This document shows positions 58,120 through 64,000 of a stretch of DNA of 64,000 nt, one piece after another (position 1 is the first letter of the stretch; the number at the start of each line of letters is the position of its first letter). The notes under the pieces are model-generated. The model had not been told where the DNA came from and made no database searches. It was given only the letters and a program-made list of their open reading frames with translations. The stretch covers positions 11,160,001-11,224,000 of the forward strand of contig CM114274.1 of assembly GCA_050084515.1 (NCBI GenBank), read 5' to 3'. The stretch is from Blasia pusilla. Lineage: Eukaryota; Marchantiophyta; Marchantiopsida; Blasiales. The translations under genes and the position numbers were made by a program.

Positions 58120-59065
58120 GATGACAACACCGGTCACGGAATGGTCTTTCAGGATGCAGAGGAACGCTCTTCGTGGCCGTTCTCCCCGCCACGACGTCCG
58201 ATATGTGCTCCCGGGCCGGGTGTGGCCCTCGCGCACTCGCCTCTCTTTAGTACTTTCCCATCACCCCGGTTTTCTTTTGCTTCGAGCCGAGCCCCTTTCC
58301 AGGCCTCCCCCAACCATCAGTGGTTGGTTCGACACACTGCGAGTGTCGCCGGAGCCTGGATCCACTTGGTGTGCATTTGGCACGCTGTCCAGTTGGGGGT
58401 GAGAGGATAGCCACTCACGATGCAGTGCGGGATATCATGTTCAGTATTGCTCGGGAGAGTGGCTTCCATGTGCAGAGAGAGAGGCACTACTCCATGCGGG
58501 ATTCCCTCATTCGTGCCGATCTCTACATGACACGTGAGGTGAGGTGGTTGTGGCGGGACGTGGTAGTCACAGATCCCGGGAGGGGGTCGAGCCCAAGTGG
58601 TGGCCCAGGCGAATGCTACAAGGAGCGGCGGCGGCGGCGGCGAAGAAGACACATATCTCTGATCGACTACACGAGGGACACATCTTCATCCCCCTGGCCA
58701 TAGAGATGTATGGGGCTATGGGGGAGAGGTTCGACTCGTTCCTTACGGACTGCGCCCATCATCTCCACTCGAGAAATGGGTTGTCCTTAGCTACTGCGAT
58801 TCTGTACAGGCGCTGGTCTCCATAGCGTTGCGGCGTGCCCAGGCTAATGGGATTTTGCGGCGGGCTCGGTGTGGGAGACGCCGGCGCTAGAGGCCCACTT
58901 AGTAGTAGTCATAGCTCTCTTGTTGTTGCTGATATTGTCTCTGCTGTTGGTGAGTTTAAAGTCGTTAGGGGGAATGCCCCTTCTTCCTTTTCTGGTCGTG
59001 TTGTGGCCTTCAGGTTTTGACTCTTTGAGTCCCCCTCTTTTGTACTTCCGATGGGTTTTCCATCA
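58120..59065 (+). pseudogene. LINE 3' end with restriction-like endonuclease, copy 2
   Basis: Related to 54380-55170. CECRRSLDPLGVHLARC, GGERIATHDAVRD, LIRADLYMTRE, then after a frame change near 58550 FIPLAIEMYGAMGERF and HLHSRNGLSLATAIL. The endonuclease core is disrupted by the frame change. A GCGGCGGCGGCGG run at about 58626-58640 may have caused slippage. Text before about 58300 differs from copy 1. The shared 3' tail (GAGGCCC, TTAGTAGTAGTCATAG, TGTTGCTGATATT) ends near 59065. Confidence 0.7.
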
Positions 59066-59424
59066 CTCGTTTTTATCAAAGTGCATCTTTGTTTTCCAGT
59101 CTTCGGCTTCGGGAACTGGGAATCCAAAGCCTCCGATCGCCACTCATCGCATTTCGGTTCGCAACCCTCTCCGAACCTCTCAAGCTCCGGAATCCAAACT
59201 CCCCGCGAGCCTCGATCTACGCTCGGTAGGTGGATCCGCATTGCCCGCCGCGCATCCTCTCCCCCCTGAGTTGAGTTCAGTTGAGTGTGTTACTGTGTTC
59301 TCCTCGGCATTCGATCGATGTAGTGAGAGCACTAGCTTGCGCAATCCCGCTAGGGGACCGGGTCTCCCACGCCGCGACCAGGGTTTTGGAGGTATACCCT
59401 ATCTGGTATGATTATGACTGTAGT
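59066..59424. other. Unassigned sequence
   Basis: No gene recognised between the LINE tail and the 56-bp repeat. Open frames on both strands lack recognisable motifs. Confidence 0.4.
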
Positions 59425-59810
59425 AGGCTTCCTTCATAGTACCGCAGTGGTATTCCGTCACAGTCAAAGTGGAGTTCCAAATGCAGCTGCAGGTGGGACA
59501 GTGGTGCGGTAGAATTACTCCGTACCAGTAGCGCAGTTGTGCTCCGTCACAGTTACGTTAGAGCTCAGAATGCAGCCTGGACACTAGGGCGGTAGTACTC
59601 CGTCGAAGTCACAGTAGACTCCAGAATGCAGCTGGGTCACTAGGGCGGTAGTACTCCGTCAAAGTCACAGTAGACTCCAGAATGCAGCCGGAACAGTAGC
59701 GCGGTACGGACATTCTACTCCGTTGCAGTCACAGTCGAGTTGAGAATGCAGTCGGTACAGTGGCGCAGTAGTTCTCCGTCACAGTCACAGTGGAGTTCTG
59801 ACTGCAACCG
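59425..59810 (+). repeat. Tandem repeat, 56-bp unit with 64-bp variants
   Basis: The block ACTCCGTCACAGTCACAGT with GCGGTAGT before and AGAATGCAGC after recurs. ACTCCGT-like anchors lie at about 59453, 59517, 59542, 59598, 59654, 59718 and 59774. Two central units (59598, 59654) differ at only a few positions; outer units are more diverged. Confidence 0.88.
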
Positions 59811-61275
<1,465 letters not shown>

Positions 61276-61609
61276 AGGGCCAACGCAACAAGAGCAGGTT
61301 TTCGTACGCATATACATTGCTACATAACATACATCGCTATTGACAAACATACACACACACGCACGATCCCATGCTAACTCATGGCATCCAAACAACGAGA
61401 CAAGAAGTACCAAAATATCTCCAATCGCCCCCCTAGCTGGTGGTTAGGTCCCTCTAACTCCAGATAGCCATCTATCCCTACCTACCATGACACACATCTC
61501 TCAGACACTAAGAGCAAAAAGACCGGGTGCTCATGTGGCCCCATCGTTAGTCGCCTTCTTGTCAGCCATGTCACAGACACGAGTCAGAATCTAGAACTAT
61601 CTACTCTAT

Positions 61610-61746
61610 GTACATCTGGGAAACATCCATCATCTCTCAGGAACCCTAGTGAGAGGTGGCGTCAGACATGCCATATGCCATCCTCTCGAACACCCATCAC
61701 AGACTAGCATAGTGGCTGCACCATAGGCGGAACCACACAACATATA
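61610..61746 (-). other. PHD-type zinc finger at the end of the gypsy pol
   Basis: YMLCGSAYGAATMLVCDGC, then GWHMACLTPPLTRVPE, a stop, then WMFPRC. This follows the C4HC3 pattern of PHD fingers, including the WHxxC and PPL...W parts. The first Cys appears as Tyr and the seventh as Phe, both single-base changes, and a TGA precedes the final Trp. In intact form such a finger could read histone tails and guide integration; that is inference. Confidence 0.7.
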
Positions 61747-64000
61747 CCGCAAGCCTGCAGGAACTACTGCTAAGCTCGGATCAATTGTACCGTTAATGTT
61801 TGAAAGATGACATGGCGCACAGTTACGCGCATGGTCCTTCCAAACCATACCATCGCGTCCCTCCAATAAGAGAACACCAAATGCCAAAATCTCACGCACT
61901 CTCAAGATGGTGCGCCCTGGAGTCACATCCAACATCGTAGGTGCCATTTGCTGCAAGTAGACATAGTCTTCTTGATGAAACCTCCGGAAAGTAGGTTGAT
62001 AACCACCTCCCGAATAGTCGCATACCTCAATGTATCTCGATGCTGCGCAATCGCCAAGTTCTCAAATGCCATGGGCATCACTCTCTGAAATAAGTCAGCC
62101 CTCTCAGAACATGCTTGCATCCACATATCAAGGCCATCAAGGTTTAACACCTCACCAACATCTCGATGAATGGCCGCAGGTAAATCTGGCTCTCGACCAT
62201 ACAAAAGCAAGTACGGTGAGAAAGACGCTAAGAATGCTTGCCTTGTTGAATCTGTATCCCATCGCTAACCTCCGCAACTGGAGGTCCCAATCTCCTAGGT
62301 GACCTCTCTACAAGCCATACTTGCGTAATCCTCTCTTCACCGTGTGCACAACCCACTCCGCTAGTCCATCCGCCTCAAGATGATCTCACGAAGTAGTGCG
62401 ATGGTCGATCAGCGCCTGATTACACAAGGTCTGAAACTCCACGTGAAATTGTGTGCCGTGGTCTATCAACACCTCAGCTGGTGTGCCATAATAACTCAAC
62501 ACTCAATCAAGGAAGGCATACGCTACTTCCTCACTCTGCTTTCTCAGAAAATGCAACCAACTCTATCCACTCCGAGATGTTCTCGACCATCACCATTACA
62601 TAACGACTATGGCGCTCCGTCAAAGGCAAAGGTCTTGCAAAATCCAAACTCCATCTATAACCTAAACCCATGATCGGAAGTGGATGCAATTGTAGAGTTG
62701 GAGCATTAAACGATGCTCGGACTCGATCACACACCATGCACCTAGCAACAAACTGCTCTCTGCGAAGGATGAGGCACCACCCGCACTCTACCATCCTTCC
62801 AAACTCGCAACACATGTGTCCCCTCCCACCGGAACCGTCTGGCTTGCTATAGGATCCGGTCCCGCTCTCTAGCACCCACTATGCTCGCGACCTGCCAATA
62901 CGCAATTACTCCAAGATCACTCCATCGTTGTGAATGTCTCGGGCACCTATCGTCTCCTCACCGGCCTTTGGATCTAAGGACTTTCCATCAGACCTCTCCA
63001 TCGAAGTCTTAGCAATCTGACTCCCCATAGCCAACAAGCCCAAATAGGTTGACGCGTGCCATCTTGGCACCAACTCCTCATCACTCTCACCATGCCAACG
63101 AGCTCGAGTCGCATCTTGTTGACTCAAGCATGGGTTACGACTCAAACCATATGCATCCTGGTTGAGCGTCCTAGGTCTATGCACCACCTAGAAGTCATAT
63201 CCCTGCAACAAAAGAGCCCACCTCGTTAGCTTCTTTGTAAGCTTGTCGAAATCCATCAACCACTTAAGTGGCTGATGATCAGTTATGATGGTAAAGGGAT
63301 TGCCGAATAGATAACATCTGAAATGTGCGACAGCCCACACTGCAGCCAAGCATTCACCCTCATACGAGCTATACTTCGCCTCTACAATGTTGTTCGATCA
63401 ACTAGCGTAAGCTACCACAAACTCTCTACCATCATCGTCATGGTGGGTGAGCACGGCTCCAAGCCCCAACATGCTCCAATCGATATGCAATTGGAAAGGA
63501 CATCCCCTGATCGGTCTCCTCAATATGGGCGCGGACGTCAATCTGTCCTTCAGCAGCTCAAATGCTCTCTCCTGCTCATCCCCCCAATGCCACTCCAGAT
63601 CTACCTTGGTCAGCAAGGTTAGCGGCTTCGCAATCAAACTAAAACCCTTGACGTACCGTCGATAGAAGTTCGCCAATCCCATAAATGCACGAACTCGACT
63701 CATATTTGTAGGGCGTGGAATGCGTGAAATAGCCTCTACCTTCATCTGCTGCACACCAGATTGAGTACTTGGGTATATCGTATGACCCAAGTACTCAATC
63801 TGGTCGTAGAAGAACTTGCACTTGCCTGGATGTAGCTTCAGCCCATGTAACTGCAATCGTCAAAATACCTCCTCTGGATGTCGCTCATGCTCCTCAACCG
63901 TGGCGCTAAAGACTACAATGTCATCAATATAACACCTAGCAAAATCCAGACCTACTAAGATCCTATCCATGACCCTCTGAAACTCAGCCGGGGTGTTCTT
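61610..64000 (-). pseudogene. Ty3/gypsy pol (RT, RNase H, integrase, PHD finger), decayed and cut by the window edge
   Basis: Reverse transcriptase with YIDDIVVFS (63918-63940) and GLKLHPGKCKFF; RNase H with IDWSMLGLGAVLTHHDDDGR (about 63430-63490) and TDHQPLKWLMDFDKLTKKL (about 63230-63285); integrase with CMVCDRVRAS (about 62725), a core including GYRWSLDFARPLPL and LIDHGTQF (about 62460-62485), then MLLYGREPDLPA (about 62200) and ENLAIAQHRDTLRYATIR; finally a PHD-like finger (61610-61746). Breaks include TGA at about 63865, TGA at 63398, a stop before VVHRPR near 63188, stops in the integrase core and a 1-nt frame change near 62005. The 5' part lies beyond 64000. No LTR was found between the PHD finger and the GA microsatellite. 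Confidence 0.85.

Overview
The window looks like nuclear DNA of a land plant. The evidence is a plant-type xyloglucan fucosyltransferase (GT37), a plant TauE/SafE-family gene with GT-AG introns, a CACTA (En/Spm) transposon with TNP2, DUF4218 and DUF4216 domains, Ty1/copia and Ty3/gypsy remains, and degenerate TTTAGGG (plant telomere-type) DNA. A DUF7869-like gene and restriction-like-endonuclease LINE ends make me lean to an early-diverging lineage such as a bryophyte, but that is a weak inference. Only two genes look like ordinary host genes: the GT37 gene (2557-4401, minus) and the TauE gene (34234-38417, minus, four exons). Most of the rest is mobile DNA and its debris.

Layout. 1-2.5 kb: a short CACTA-like element and a degenerate tandem repeat. 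2.5-5.3 kb: the GT37 gene and its GA/CT-rich leader. 6.4-7.45 kb: a degenerate telomere-like array. 7.9-10.7 kb: a broken DUF7869-like gene on the minus strand with one exon turned round. 11.2-13.1 kb: a solo LTR-like element (copy 1) and a 360-bp tandem duplication. 13-16 kb: microsatellite and little else. 16-25.26 kb: a large CACTA transposon with a broken TNP2 transposase gene, a second multi-exon gene that still splices cleanly, and a subterminal-repeat 3' end. 25.26-31.3 kb: a mosaic of Ty3/gypsy gag-protease (plus), an LTR (copy 2, minus), a possible PHD-like pol end (minus), a 150-bp tandem repeat and an integrase-region scrap (minus). 34.2-38.4 kb: the TauE gene. 40.7-46.5 kb: a nearly complete Ty1/copia element on the minus strand, enclosed by two copies of the same 390-bp flank. 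46.5-50.3 kb: AT-rich DNA with one GC-rich inverted repeat. 50.3-59.1 kb: a further divergent LTR, a GC-rich island, two LINE 3' ends with restriction-like endonuclease domains, LTR copy 3 and a copia RNase H scrap. 59.4-61.3 kb: a 56-bp tandem repeat, AT-rich DNA and a long GA microsatellite. 61.6-64 kb: the pol of a Ty3/gypsy element on the minus strand, ending in a PHD finger and running off the right edge.

The two host genes are not obviously connected: one acts in Golgi cell-wall polysaccharide fucosylation, the other is a predicted membrane anion permease. The most unusual points are the exon-sized inversion in the DUF7869-like gene, the long flank duplication around the copia element, the PHD finger in the gypsy polyprotein, and an LTR family with four successive hairpins kept in three copies. 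All coordinates, splice sites and domain calls come from reading the sequence; no database search was run.
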